A stretch of DNA of 64,000 nucleotides from Paenibacillus sabinae T27 (GCF_000612505.1 NZ_CP004078.1:4596001-4660000); one strand, 5' to 3'; counted from the first letter of the stretch, positions 33,662 through 43,064 are shown. Numbers and translations are program-made. Notes: generated by a model from the sequence alone, not told the origin.

Positions 33662-35911
33662 CTACCCCTCCGAAATGCCATAGCGCTCGTAGAAGCGGCG
33701 GAGCGCGGGCGGCGCCCACCAATTGGCCCTGCCTGCCAGCTTCATGAACGCGGGCACCAGCACCGAGCGAATCAGGGTGGCGTCGATCAGCACAGCCAGT
33801 GTCATACCGACCCCCAGCATTTTTAGAAACACAACCTCACCTGTCCCATAAGCAGCGAACGTAAAAGCCAAAATCACTGCCGCAGTCGTAACCAGAGACC
33901 CGCTCTTCTGAAGTCCCCGAGCCACGGATTCCTCCAGATCGCCGGTTCGGTCGTATTCCTCTTTAATCCGGGACAGGATGAACACCTCATAGTCCATGGA
34001 CAGGCCATACGCAATGCAGAACATCAGAATCGGAATGCTCGGCTCGATGGAGCCGGCCGGTGTAAAGCCGAGCAACCTGGAGAAATGCCCCTGCTGGAAC
34101 ACCCAGACAAGTGCGCCAAACATTATAGTCAGACTGAGAAAATTAAGCAGCGTCGCTTTCAACGGCAGCAGAATGCTCCCTGTCATCAGGAACAGGATGA
34201 CAAACGTAATGGCGAGGACGAGGACAAGCGCAACCGGGATTCTCTCCAGCAGCTTTTCGCGGAAATCGGTCAAATCCCCCGGATATCCCCCTACCATGAC
34301 CTCAAACGGCGCCGCCATTGCCCGGATTTCCCTTACCAGACCGGGAGCATCGGCGCTGATGGCTGATCCGTAAGGAATGACCGTTAGAAAGGTGCCTCCA
34401 TCCGCTCCGGCAAACCGGGCGTGGGCCGCATTGGCAGGCGTAATCAAGCGCCCCTCGGCGTAGGAACCGGCCAGAGAATCCACCTGAATAATACCAGAGA
34501 CCTTCGATAACCGCTCCGCATAAGCCGATATGTCCGCCATTACGGCTGACGGGTCCTTGACTTCGGAGGCGACAACCTGGATTGCATCCGTCTCCTCGGC
34601 AGGAAAACCGGCCATCTTCTGGTCTTCGACTATTCGGCTTGTAGCATTGGCCGGTAGCACACGGTGATCGGGGAGGCCGAACCGCAAATCCAGGACGGGA
34701 GAACCGAGCAGCAGCAAAATAAGCATCGCTGCGCCTCCGTACAGTACGGGACGGCGCATCACCGCTTTGGCCCATCTATACCACCAGTCCCCCCGGGATC
34801 GGGAAGATCCGGGGCTGGCCGTAGATGTTCCCGTTTGGGAACGACGGGCAAGCCGGGGACCAAGTACGGCGAAGAACGCGGGCAGGATGAGCACCGAACC
34901 GATAATGCCCGACAGCACCACCATTACGCCGGTATAAGCGAAAGACTGGAGGAATGGGAAGGGAAAGACAAACAGCACCGAACAGGAAGCAGCGACCGTA
35001 ATCCCGCTGAAAATAACGGTTCGTCCGGCCGTCTCCACCGCAATCACGGCTGAAGCATGGGCATCCTTCCCCGACGCGAGCTCTTCCCTGAACCTGAAGA
35101 TCATAAACAGCGAATAATCAATGCCAAGACCAAGCCCCATGACCAAGGTCAGATTGAGCGCAAAAGTCGATACCTCTGTGAACGGAACAACGGCGGCCAA
35201 TCCGGCCAGTGTGCCGACCATCGCGAACAATCCCACGCCGATGGTCAGAGCCGTCGCCCTGAAGCGCCGGTATACCAGCAGCAGCAGGACAAATACCCCA
35301 GGCAGTATGATCATCTCCGCCCGGGCAAAATCCTGACGGGCGAGCCCCGCTGCCTGCCGGAATATTTCGTCCTGCCCGCCCACCTCGACCTTGAGAAGCT
35401 CAGTCTCCCGGGTGAATTTTGGGGATAAGCTAGCCAATGCCGTCCTCGCTTCCGTTACCGTGCCTTTCAAATGCGCCAAAATAAGCGCTTGTGTTCCATC
35501 CTTGCTTCGCAGCGTCTGCGTTCCGCCGCGGGACCAGTACGAGGCCGCTTGCTGAACGGCTTCTTCTCCTGCTAATTCGTCGGTAAGCGCAAGTCCCGCT
35601 TCCCGAATGTCCGGGCTGTCGATCGTGCCATGCTTTGCCGTGACGAGCAGCGCCAGATTCGGACTGCCGGAGCCGAACCGCTGCTCAAGCGCCTTACCCG
35701 CCTGATACGATTCGGAGCCCGGCACTTCCCATCTGCTGAGGGAGAGCTTGCCAACGGTTCCGGCGCCGATAACAGCAGAAGCGACAAACACGATAACGCC
35801 CAAAATAATGACCGGCCACCTGGCCTTTACAATAAAATGTCCGAGCGACCGCAGCACCGTATTTCGGGATAATGCCAAAGTTTCCTTGCGGTATCCATGT
35901 GGCCTGTCCAT
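33662..35911 (-). CDS. MMPL/RND-family membrane exporter
   Basis: A 749-residue protein with two six-helix halves, each preceded by an extracellular domain, as in MmpL/YdfJ lipid or drug exporters. Visible features include the sterol-sensing-like stretch LVMGLGLGIDYSLFMIFRFR in the first half and its equivalent MFCIAYGLSMDYEVFILSRI in the second, both with the proton-relay aspartate-tyrosine pair. The second of two adjacent ATGs fits the GGAGGAG site better. It lies in front of a TetR gene with matching operators at 35932 and 36601, so it is probably induced by the TetR ligand. Confidence 0.9.
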   Translation of the reverse strand: MDRPHGYRKETLALSRNTVLRSLGHFIVKARWPVIILGVIVFVASAVIGAGTVGKLSLSRWEVPGSESYQAGKALEQRFGSGSPNLALLVTAKHGTIDSPDIREAGLALTDELAGEEAVQQAASYWSRGGTQTLRSKDGTQALILAHLKGTVTEARTALASLSPKFTRETELLKVEVGGQDEIFRQAAGLARQDFARAEMIILPGVFVLLLLVYRRFRATALTIGVGLFAMVGTLAGLAAVVPFTEVSTFALNLTLVMGLGLGIDYSLFMIFRFREELASGKDAHASAVIAVETAGRTVIFSGITVAASCSVLFVFPFPFLQSFAYTGVMVVLSGIIGSVLILPAFFAVLGPRLARRSQTGTSTASPGSSRSRGDWWYRWAKAVMRRPVLYGGAAMLILLLLGSPVLDLRFGLPDHRVLPANATSRIVEDQKMAGFPAEETDAIQVVASEVKDPSAVMADISAYAERLSKVSGIIQVDSLAGSYAEGRLITPANAAHARFAGADGGTFLTVIPYGSAISADAPGLVREIRAMAAPFEVMVGGYPGDLTDFREKLLERIPVALVLVLAITFVILFLMTGSILLPLKATLLNFLSLTIMFGALVWVFQQGHFSRLLGFTPAGSIEPSIPILMFCIAYGLSMDYEVFILSRIKEEYDRTGDLEESVARGLQKSGSLVTTAAVILAFTFAAYGTGEVVFLKMLGVGMTLAVLIDATLIRSVLVPAFMKLAGRANWWAPPALRRFYERYGISEG

Positions 35912-35931
35912 CATTCATCTCCTCCAGAAAT

Positions 35932-35951
35932 TTGTTTGATCAATCAAACAA
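35932..35951. promoter_or_regulatory. TetR operator in front of the MMPL gene
   Basis: A 20-bp dyad, TTGTTTGATCAATCAAACAA, lies just upstream of the ribosome site of the exporter gene. Its core matches the dyad at 36601-36618 in the opposite orientation. Confidence 0.8.
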
Positions 35952-35984
35952 TAACCTTTAAAAAAAATTGCCGCCCGTTCATCT

Positions 35985-36569
35985 CTATTTTTGAACACTG
36001 CTAACATAAGCGGCAATCATAGCGGCTAGGGTATCATATGCGCCGTCGTAATCGAAACCTTCGTCGCACAGCCGCTGCAAAGCAAGGCCATCGAAGACAG
36101 ACAGCAGGATCGGGGCCAGCGCGCGGGAATGCTCTTCCGGGAGCTTGCCAATGGACTCGATCAGCTCGGCCAGGTGCCCGCGTTTGCTTGCAAGGGTATC
36201 TTTGATGCTGCCGGATACCGCTTCGTTCCTCAATCCCAGGGCGAACAATTCATAACGAAGCTTGATCCATGAAGGGTTCTCCTCGGCTCTAGATTTCGGG
36301 ACGCTCAGTACCGATTTGATTTTCTCCTCGTCCAGCGGACTGTCGCTGTGGCTTCGCACGAACGGCAGCGATTCGCAATATCTCTCCGATTCGCGGCGGA
36401 ATACTTCGGCGAACAGCAAATCCTTGCTGGAAAAATAGTAACCGATCAGCCCCTGCGCCACTCCTGCAACGCGGGCGATTTCTTTCGTGGAGGCTTCATC
36501 GTAGCCTTTTTCCGCCAACACCTGGTAGGCTGCGTCGATAATTCTCTGCTGTTTATCCGGCTCGGTCAT
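35985..36569 (-). CDS. TetR/AcrR family regulator of the MMPL exporter
   Basis: A 194-residue regulator with the helix-turn-helix at about 24-45 (ASTKEIARVAGVAQGLIGYY). An AGGAGG site precedes the ATG at 36569. It is upstream of the MMPL gene on the same strand, with one dyad operator in front of each gene, so it should repress both itself and the exporter. Confidence 0.9.
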   Translation of the reverse strand: MTEPDKQQRIIDAAYQVLAEKGYDEASTKEIARVAGVAQGLIGYYFSSKDLLFAEVFRRESERYCESLPFVRSHSDSPLDEEKIKSVLSVPKSRAEENPSWIKLRYELFALGLRNEAVSGSIKDTLASKRGHLAELIESIGKLPEEHSRALAPILLSVFDGLALQRLCDEGFDYDGAYDTLAAMIAAYVSSVQK

Positions 36570-36600
36570 CTTAACCTCCTCATGCGGTCATTGCATCATC

Positions 36601-36618
36601 TGTTTGATTGATCAAACA
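36601..36618. promoter_or_regulatory. TetR operator in front of the regulator gene
   Basis: An 18-bp dyad, TGTTTGATTGATCAAACA (8-bp perfect arms, 2-bp centre), lies 32 bp upstream of the tetR start codon. Confidence 0.8.
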
Positions 36619-36733
36619 AATAATAGCATAAATCACCCGCTTTGACAAAATAACACGAGGAGGCGGCGGCTTCTGCATCATTCATCCGCTGAATACACTG
36701 GGTAACAAGAGGTTTAAGGAGGAGGTCGTCCCC

Positions 36734-38551
36734 GTGCAGACGTTCTATACCGTTAGACCCGGCGAATCTGTGTCGGCAATCGCCAAGAGGTGGGAAATCC
36801 CTGTCGCTGCGCTTATCGCAGCAAACAATCTTCCGTCTCCCGATTTCATCACCCCCGGTCAGCAGCTGTCGGTTCCGTCCGGTGTGACAACCGTTCAGGT
36901 GAAACCCGGAGACTCCGTTTACTCCCTTTCCCTATCATACGGCGTGCCTATGGCTGCTATTATCGAAGCCAACCGGCTGAGTCCGCCATACACAATCTAT
37001 ATCGATCAAATACTCATCATCCCGCCGGGTGTCCCCTATTATGTGGTGCAACCCGGGGATTCCTTATATGGACTTGCCGGCAGATACAACGTCACGACTG
37101 GCGGCATCCGAAGACCGGATCTGATCCGCCAAGCGAACCGGCTGCCTTCCGACTTGATCATCGCGGGCATGCACCTAATCATTCCTTACGCTCCTCCGGG
37201 CGGAGCCGGAAGGCTGGCCTTTGTTTCGAACGCTGGCGGCGCCTACGATCTCTGGCTGTACGATCCGCGGAGCGGCCGAACGACAGCGGTTGGAGGTCAG
37301 CAGGCGGATGCCCATTCCGTGCCCTATTGGTCGCCGGACAATCGCCGGATTGCTTTTATCGGGAAGCAAGGGGTTCTCTTCATCCTCGACGTGCTGCAGG
37401 GAACCTTGACGCAGATCGATCAGCTCGAGCCCTATACCACCCTCTCCTGGTCCCCGGACAGCGCGCAGATCGCCTACACGAAGCAGAACCGGATCGTGCT
37501 TTATGAGCTGGCTGCCTTCTTCGGCCGAACGCTGCCCGTAACCGGCGCCAAGCATGTGCAGTGGTTTCCCTCCGGCGATAAGCTGTTATTTGCGGCCCCG
37601 GATAACACCGGAACAGATCAGCTTTATGAGATTCGCGTCAACGGTACCGGCCAGCGACAAATTACGAATGATACGTTCAGCCCCAAGAACGAGGTCGAGC
37701 TCTCGCCAAGCGGCTCCCATGCCCTTTTCACCTCTCCCGGCGCAAGCATTTCCATTATTTACGTGGCAGAAATCAATACAGGGAACCTATCCGAACTGAC
37801 GGGCGGGCCGCTAGCGAAAAATTATTATCCGGCCTGGGCTCCAAATAGCGCCGCTATCGCGTACAGCGCAACTGATTTTGCCGAACGTAAAGGCTACTTC
37901 TCCACTATCCGAACCGAACGTCCGCAAGGCAGAGGCCAGCAAATCCCGGCCGTCTCCGATTGCTTTGCTACTCCCGTCACCTGGTCCCCGGACAGCGAAG
38001 CCATCGCCTACTTGTCCGGCTGCGAAGGATCGGGTCTCTCCAGCGAGATTTGGATCGTCGATATCCGCCATCCCGCACCGATCCGTGTTGTTTCGGGAAC
38101 AGGTGCCATCACCTCCGTACAATGGTCCTCCGCAGCCGTTCCGGCGGATAACTACGCTCAGTTCCGCAGCGATGTGTACCGCGTCAGCTTCCCCTACCCT
38201 GCCGCGTGGCGAGCGGTAAGCGAGACCCGGTACGAGGGCGCGGACGGTTTCTTCCAGATCTCCGCTCTGGCCAGCGATTTATCCTTCGACGAGCTGTGCC
38301 GTTCCGAAGCGTATCATCCGCTAATGCCGTACGGCTCTTCGCCGCGAATTGTCCCGGGACGCGTGCAGGGTCAGGAAGCCTGCTACATCTTCCCATCCCA
38401 GGATCAAGCGCCTGAATTGCGGCAACAATCGGCGTTCATCGCCGTATACCCGCAGCCTGTTGTCATTAACGGCAGCACGTATCCATACTTCATCCTCTGG
38501 GCGGACCAAGCTCATCTTCAAGCGATGGTGAACGGATTACGATTTCTTTGA
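36734..38551 (+). CDS. Triple-LysM protein with WD40-like beta-propeller
   Basis: A 605-residue protein starting at GTG (AAGGAGGAGG site). Three LysM modules (about 3-49, 52-97 and 101-150; each with the pattern YxVxPGDSxxxIA and a final IP) bind peptidoglycan or chitin-type sugars. Residues about 158-470 form a TolB-like PD40 propeller with repeated YWSPDNRRIAFI, SWSPDSAQIAY and TWSPDSEAIAYL blades. The last 130 residues are a separate domain. No signal peptide or membrane segment is visible, as in spore-associated LysM proteins, so a spore-coat place is possible. A decayed partial copy lies at 31848. Confidence 0.85.
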   Translation: MQTFYTVRPGESVSAIAKRWEIPVAALIAANNLPSPDFITPGQQLSVPSGVTTVQVKPGDSVYSLSLSYGVPMAAIIEANRLSPPYTIYIDQILIIPPGVPYYVVQPGDSLYGLAGRYNVTTGGIRRPDLIRQANRLPSDLIIAGMHLIIPYAPPGGAGRLAFVSNAGGAYDLWLYDPRSGRTTAVGGQQADAHSVPYWSPDNRRIAFIGKQGVLFILDVLQGTLTQIDQLEPYTTLSWSPDSAQIAYTKQNRIVLYELAAFFGRTLPVTGAKHVQWFPSGDKLLFAAPDNTGTDQLYEIRVNGTGQRQITNDTFSPKNEVELSPSGSHALFTSPGASISIIYVAEINTGNLSELTGGPLAKNYYPAWAPNSAAIAYSATDFAERKGYFSTIRTERPQGRGQQIPAVSDCFATPVTWSPDSEAIAYLSGCEGSGLSSEIWIVDIRHPAPIRVVSGTGAITSVQWSSAAVPADNYAQFRSDVYRVSFPYPAAWRAVSETRYEGADGFFQISALASDLSFDELCRSEAYHPLMPYGSSPRIVPGRVQGQEACYIFPSQDQAPELRQQSAFIAVYPQPVVINGSTYPYFILWADQAHLQAMVNGLRFL

Positions 38552-38577
38552 CAGTAAGATTGATTCAAAGACTAGAA

Positions 38578-38604
38578 GAGCCAACCCGATTGAAGGGTTG
38601 GCTC
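38578..38604 (+). terminator. Hairpin downstream of the LysM gene
   Basis: A perfect 10-bp stem (GAGCCAACCC with GGGTTGGCTC) with a 7-nt loop. There is no immediate T-run, so it is a weak terminator or a 3' stabilising hairpin. Confidence 0.6.
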
Positions 38605-38624
38605 AGAGAGATAATTTTAAGTTT

Positions 38625-38663
38625 AGCAGTTGTCCCGATCCAGACAACTTCATCGGGACTGCT
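38625..38663 (+). terminator. Terminator between convergent genes
   Basis: AGCAGT...CCCGAT pairs with ATCGGG...ACTGCT, followed by ATTATTGTTT. It separates the LysM gene from the convergent propeller/MORN gene. Confidence 0.65.
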
Positions 38664-38671
38664 ATTATTGT

Positions 38672-40558
38672 TTAATTCTTTAAAGGTTCACCCCATTCGT
38701 CAAATCCGCCTTGATACAGCATATTCCCCTCGGGATCATAGAGGGTGCCGTTGATAAACCGGTCGTCCGCAAAATCCCCCTCAATTTTAACCTCATCATT
38801 GGCGTAATACCAGATTGCCTTTCCTTCTCGACCTCCCTGGCTTATTTCTACGACGAGATATTCACCAGTACTTCGATTCAGAACCACCTCTAGCCCCTCC
38901 CAATGCAAGCCCGATTCGTTGTAAGAACCTTTATACCGAAGTCCTCCGCCGGGATAATATTCGATGCCCTCCACCTGCTTGCCATTTCTCATCGTTCCTT
39001 CGAAGTACAGTTCGTCAGCGAAAAGATAGTACATTTTCCCTTCGCCATCCATTTTATCGTTCTTCCATTCCCCTTCATAGAAAACACGTCCGTTTTCGTT
39101 GTATTGCGTTCCATACCCCTCACGGATACCGTCTACCAGCCCGCCATGATACCGCATGCTGCCGTCTTCGTTATACAGGGTATCCTTTGTATCTTTCAGG
39201 CTGATGTACACCGTCTGCTTTGCTCTATTCCAGCTAATTTTACGGTCAGCCGCTTCACCAATAAGCCTAAGAGGGACATAGGTTGTACCGCCCCGAGTAA
39301 CCGGCGCAGAATCGGTTTTGATAACTTTTCCATTAACAACCATTTCTTTCTTGTCAATAGTCAGTTTAATTACCAGGCTTCCCTTGGTGCCCGTGATCTG
39401 GCGCGTTTTGTTATCCCATTTAATGCCGAACCCCATCCGCTCGAACAGGGAACGAAACTCGACATAGGTGCTATTGTTAAGCGAAATCGGGGCCGTACGC
39501 AGGGGAACCTCTACCCCATCCATAACGACATGAATCGGTTCTGCATTCCGGTCTGCACGGGTACTCGGAGGAATGATGGTTCTTTTGACGATAAAACCGC
39601 CTTTATTTAAATAAATCAGCGTATCGCCGGAGAGTCCGAGTACATGATTGTATGTCGCTTCCAGCGGTATCGAAAAAGACTCCTTATGCAAAAGGTCTAC
39701 ACCTGTTACCTTTGCTTGATCTCCCTCTCCTTTTTCAACCCAAATGCCATAGGACAACCCTGTGAATACTTTTGACAATTTGTAAGGAGAATCTTTTTGC
39801 AGCACGATTCCCTTCTCAGACGGAGTGGTTGCGTTCAGCTCAACATAACCCTGATTTTCCCTAAGCTTGGTCTTAAGCACAATGTATTTGCCATTGAACG
39901 AATAATCATGCGGAAAGCTGGCTCCGTAAAAATGATCTTCACTCTTTGAACCCAAATCATAGGCTCTAATTTCATCGGATCGGTACAGATAGATAAGCCG
40001 GCCCTTACCCAGCTGAGGATTACTCCCTTCCTCGATCTCCTCCGACTCACCGCTTGCCAAATTAAGAACTTGGACTTTGTAATGATCAACCCATGCCAGA
40101 TAATTGCCATTTCCAACGGGCTCCGTTAGCGAGGATGACCCGCCGTCAACCAGTTTCTTTTTTTCCTTACTTTTCAAATTGTATCCCCATATATCACTTC
40201 CATGGAGTTCATTACTCTGAATCCAAAGAACCATTGGGCCTTGAATGGTATCCGCTAGAACCGGGTTATATTTGTGGGTCTTATCGGTAGTCAATCTTTC
40301 CGTCTTTCCGTTATCCAAATTTAAAACATAAATCGAATCATAGTGATCTTGAATTATAGTCCAGGTTAAGTAGCGGCCAGCGATATCAGCATCCTTGAGA
40401 TCTTGAAAATCAACCGGTCCGACTTTGAACTTCGTCACCTCGTCTTTCCATGTGTAGTTCTGCCCTGCTGCTGCGCTCGCAGCCATCCCCCTTGTTTCCA
40501 TTTCGGTTAATGCAACGAGCATCCAGACCACAAGCACACTCCAAAAGATTCGTCTCAT
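38672..40558 (-). CDS. Secreted propeller / copper-amine-oxidase-N / MORN protein
   Basis: A 628-residue exported protein. A signal peptide covers about residues 1-32. Residues about 45-325 look like a TolB-type propeller (YVLNLDNGKTERLTTD, then similar blades). Residues about 340-460 are a copper-amine-oxidase N-terminal domain (VPLRTAPISLNNSTYVEFRS; TTYVPLRLIGEAADRKISWN), common in Paenibacillus wall proteins. The rest holds MORN repeats (YHGGLVDGIREGYGTQYNEN, YEGEWKNDKMDGEGKMYY). The ATG at 40558 is preferred to the frame start at 40600. Expression is under a c-di-GMP-I riboswitch, suggesting a role in surface attachment or motile-to-sessile change (inferred). Confidence 0.85.
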   Translation of the reverse strand: MRRIFWSVLVVWMLVALTEMETRGMAASAAAGQNYTWKDEVTKFKVGPVDFQDLKDADIAGRYLTWTIIQDHYDSIYVLNLDNGKTERLTTDKTHKYNPVLADTIQGPMVLWIQSNELHGSDIWGYNLKSKEKKKLVDGGSSSLTEPVGNGNYLAWVDHYKVQVLNLASGESEEIEEGSNPQLGKGRLIYLYRSDEIRAYDLGSKSEDHFYGASFPHDYSFNGKYIVLKTKLRENQGYVELNATTPSEKGIVLQKDSPYKLSKVFTGLSYGIWVEKGEGDQAKVTGVDLLHKESFSIPLEATYNHVLGLSGDTLIYLNKGGFIVKRTIIPPSTRADRNAEPIHVVMDGVEVPLRTAPISLNNSTYVEFRSLFERMGFGIKWDNKTRQITGTKGSLVIKLTIDKKEMVVNGKVIKTDSAPVTRGGTTYVPLRLIGEAADRKISWNRAKQTVYISLKDTKDTLYNEDGSMRYHGGLVDGIREGYGTQYNENGRVFYEGEWKNDKMDGEGKMYYLFADELYFEGTMRNGKQVEGIEYYPGGGLRYKGSYNESGLHWEGLEVVLNRSTGEYLVVEISQGGREGKAIWYYANDEVKIEGDFADDRFINGTLYDPEGNMLYQGGFDEWGEPLKN

Positions 40559-40598
40559 TTTCGTTGAACCATTCCTTTCTTCTGCTGTAAGAACACGC

Positions 40599-40630
40599 AA
40601 AAAAACAAGCCTCTGAGCAACCCGGCTGTC
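40599..40630 (-). terminator. Expression platform of the c-di-GMP riboswitch
   Basis: On the minus strand AGCC...GGCT can pair around the 3' end of the aptamer (GGGTTGCTCAGA in the loop) and is followed by seven T. The aptamer's closing stem uses the same bases, so ligand binding and termination probably exclude each other; ligand would then favour readthrough. The stem is short, so the direction is uncertain. Confidence 0.5.
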
Positions 40631-40712
40631 TGGTTATAGCTTACTATAACGGAAGACCCGTGGCTTTGCGCCCCCGCCTTTCGAACGAGTTTGCCTTTGG
40701 TCAATCACTTGT
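40612..40712 (-). ncRNA. Cyclic di-GMP-I riboswitch (GEMM) aptamer
   Basis: The minus strand carries the GEMM core in order: AAAGGCAAAC, a GAAA tetraloop in TTCGAAAGG, the invariant GGGGGCGCAAAGCCACGGG (tetraloop receptor and ligand-binding guanosine region), a variable arm closed by GTTATAG and CTATAAC, and the 3' strand AGCCGGGTTGC. It lies 50-150 nt upstream of the secreted propeller/MORN gene and downstream of a good promoter. This class binds cyclic di-GMP. Confidence 0.88.
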
Positions 40713-40750
40713 TTCGTGATTTCTTATAGTTCTTTTGCACTTCTTTTTTC

Positions 40751-40779
40751 AGTATAAATCCAGATTTAAAATTTACCAA
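40751..40779 (-). promoter_or_regulatory. Promoter upstream of the c-di-GMP riboswitch
   Basis: On the minus strand TTGGTA (40774-40779) and TATACT (40751-40756) are separated by 17 bp. The transcript would include the whole aptamer. Confidence 0.65.
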
Positions 40780-40808
40780 TTAATATTTTGTTTGTCACTC
40801 ACTTGAGA

Positions 40809-40850
40809 TACGCACTTTAAAGTACGTACTACCTCAGATAGCCGTATAAT
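40809..40850 (+). promoter_or_regulatory. Promoter with near-perfect dyad, radical-SAM/aminotransferase pair
   Basis: A 20-bp dyad, TACGCACTTTAAAGTACGTA (one mismatched pair), lies at 40809-40828. A TATAAT box is at 40845-40850. The dyad covers the expected -35 region, which is poor in consensus, so a dimeric regulator probably acts here. The regulator is not encoded nearby. Confidence 0.6.
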
Positions 40851-40895
40851 TGTAAACTTATAGAAATCAGTGCTATGTACAAAGGAGAAGAGAAA

Positions 40896-41795
40896 ATGAA
40901 GTATACCGGCCCCGTTTACCGTCCGCCTTTTGAAGCGAATTCGCTATTACTGCAAGTCACTGTCGGATGCAGCCATAATGAGTGCAGCTTCTGTACCATG
41001 TATAGCGATGTGCCTTTTCATGTCGAAACGCTGGAACAAATTGAGCATGATTTATGGGAAGCCAAACGAATGTATCCTGAAGTAAACCGTATATTTTTAG
41101 TCAATGCCGACCCTTTTGCCCTGAGTGCAGACCGGCTTAAATCCATTGCGGTTAAAATCAATGAAATTCTGCCTCAAGTTCAGACTATAGCGATGTATGC
41201 CTCCGTTAATAACATTAAAAATAAAACCGATGAAGAGCTTAAAGAATTAAGAGCCTTAAAGATTAACGACCTCAATATCGGCCTGGAATCCGGTATGCCC
41301 GAGGTAGTGGAACATTTTAATAAAGGATTTACGGTGGATGAAGCCAAAGTACAGTTAAAGCGTTTAACCGAAGCTGGAATGGACTTTAGTGTAAATATTA
41401 TCATCGGAGGAGCCGGCAGCGAAAAAACACGGGAAAATGCAAAAGCAAACAGCAAACTGCTAAATGAAGTTAAGCCAAAGCTGATCTTTATTGCCACTTT
41501 ACATGTGGATCCCGGCAGCCCGCTGGATGAAGAAGTAGAAGAAGGGCTTTTTATAGAAAATACCTTGCGCCAAAATATTGAAGAGGAAATCGAAATGTTA
41601 AGCGGACTGAACCTGGACCATACCTTTTTCTTCGGTCTCCATACCTCCAATGTAATACCCGTTCGCGGTATGCTCCCAGACAAGAAAGATGAAATGATTG
41701 CGGCACTAAAAGAAGGCTTAAACTCCATTGGGGTCGAATATTTAGACGGTCACCTGCAAAAAGGTGTGGAAGGAGCGGTTTCAATCCCCAGATAA
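40896..41795 (+). CDS. Radical SAM protein
   Basis: A 299-residue enzyme of the radical S-adenosylmethionine superfamily. Near the N-terminus it has GCSHNECSFCTMY, which gives a CX4CX2C cluster motif in place of the usual CX3CX2C. Further features are FLVNADPFAL and the SAM-binding region IGLESGMPEVVEHFNKG, as in YgiQ/Elp3-type barrels. The ATG at 40896 follows AAAGGAG. It is 23 bp from the aminotransferase gene, so the two likely act together. The substrate is not identifiable. Confidence 0.85.
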   Translation: MKYTGPVYRPPFEANSLLLQVTVGCSHNECSFCTMYSDVPFHVETLEQIEHDLWEAKRMYPEVNRIFLVNADPFALSADRLKSIAVKINEILPQVQTIAMYASVNNIKNKTDEELKELRALKINDLNIGLESGMPEVVEHFNKGFTVDEAKVQLKRLTEAGMDFSVNIIIGGAGSEKTRENAKANSKLLNEVKPKLIFIATLHVDPGSPLDEEVEEGLFIENTLRQNIEEEIEMLSGLNLDHTFFFGLHTSNVIPVRGMLPDKKDEMIAALKEGLNSIGVEYLDGHLQKGVEGAVSIPR

Positions 41796-41818
41796 TGGGT
41801 GGAGGAAGGAGATCAGGA

Positions 41819-42982
41819 ATGAAAGAATTATCATCAAAGATCGCAAGCATCGAACCGGCTAAAATCAGAAAAATGTATGATATGGCCCAAGGATTAGACA
41901 ATGTAATTAGTTTTGTAATAGGCGAACCTGAATTTGATACTCCAGAGCATATTATTGACGCCGCCAAAAAAGCCATGGATCGCGGCCATACGCATTACAC
42001 ACCCAATTCCGGTATTCTTCCTCTACGTGAAGCGGTAAGCGCGCATTTTCAAAATTTTGATAAAGTCAGTTACAATCCGCTTGATGAAATTATGATTACC
42101 GTTGGGGGGATGCAGGGGCTTTACCTCTCCCTTCTGGTCCTTACGAATCCCGGAGATGAGGTCATCGTCAGTGACCCGTGCTATACCAATTATTATGGAA
42201 TGATCGAAATGAATCATGCCGTTCCGGTGACGGTTCCGGTGTACGAAGAAGAAGGGTTCAACTTTACGGAGCAAGGTTTAAGAGCAGCGATAACCCCCAA
42301 ATCCAAAGCCATCCTATTGAATACGCCATCCAATCCAACGGGAGCCGTGGCGGACCGGGCAACGATAGAAATGATCGCGCGAATAGCCGCCGAGCATGAT
42401 TTATATGTGATTTTTGACGAGGTGTACAAGTATCTTATCTATGATGAAGAAGATTTCTTCAATATCGCCCGTATTCCCGGCATGAAAGAACGAACGATTA
42501 TCGTAGATTCCGTATCCAAATCCTATGCCATGACCGGGTGGAGAGTCGGATTCTGTCTAGGTCCGGAGCCTGTCATCTCTGAAATGCAAAAAATCCAGGA
42601 ATTTATGCTGTCCTGCGTGAACACTCCGGCACAATATGCAGCAATCGAAGCCCTGACGGGACCCCAGGACGCTCTTACATACATGAATGAGCAATATAAA
42701 CTGCGCAGAAAGATCATGGTCGACCGAATCAACAGCATCGATACCTTGTCCTGCTTAATGCCGAAAGGTGCATTTTACGTATTCATGAATATCAAAGAAA
42801 CAGGCCTGACCTCTGACGAATTTGCAATCGGGCTTCTGAAGGATCAGCATGTCGTTGTGTCTCCCGGAGATTGTTTTGGAGCTATGGGCGAAGGTTATGT
42901 GAGACTGTCGTATGCTACTTCCGTGGAGAATATTAATGAAGGATTCGATCGAATCGAGAAGTTCGTGAACAAATTAAAATAA
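41819..42982 (+). CDS. PLP-dependent aminotransferase, class I
   Basis: A 387-residue fold-type I aminotransferase. Key motifs are VIGEPEFDTPEHI, YTPNSGILPLREAVS, NTPSNPTGA, IFDEVYKYL, the PLP lysine in SVSKSYAMTGWR, and the C-terminal arginine in VRLSYATS. It is a different protein from the aminotransferase at 3343, though of the same broad group. The ATG at 41819 has an AAGGAG site. Its pairing with a radical SAM gene is unusual and may point to a small specialised pathway. Confidence 0.88.
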   Translation: MKELSSKIASIEPAKIRKMYDMAQGLDNVISFVIGEPEFDTPEHIIDAAKKAMDRGHTHYTPNSGILPLREAVSAHFQNFDKVSYNPLDEIMITVGGMQGLYLSLLVLTNPGDEVIVSDPCYTNYYGMIEMNHAVPVTVPVYEEEGFNFTEQGLRAAITPKSKAILLNTPSNPTGAVADRATIEMIARIAAEHDLYVIFDEVYKYLIYDEEDFFNIARIPGMKERTIIVDSVSKSYAMTGWRVGFCLGPEPVISEMQKIQEFMLSCVNTPAQYAAIEALTGPQDALTYMNEQYKLRRKIMVDRINSIDTLSCLMPKGAFYVFMNIKETGLTSDEFAIGLLKDQHVVVSPGDCFGAMGEGYVRLSYATSVENINEGFDRIEKFVNKLK

Positions 42983-43017
42983 ATGAGTTTGCTATTGATC
43001 TTAACTACAGTAATAGA

Positions 43018-43064
43018 AACAGCGGCAGTTATGGACGAGAAGGTCCTAGACTGTCGCTGTTTTA
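43018..43064 (+). terminator. Terminator of the radical-SAM/aminotransferase operon
   Basis: Stem AACAGCGGCAGT with ACTGTCGCTGTT (one mismatch) followed by TTTA. It lies 36 bp after the aminotransferase stop. Confidence 0.75.
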
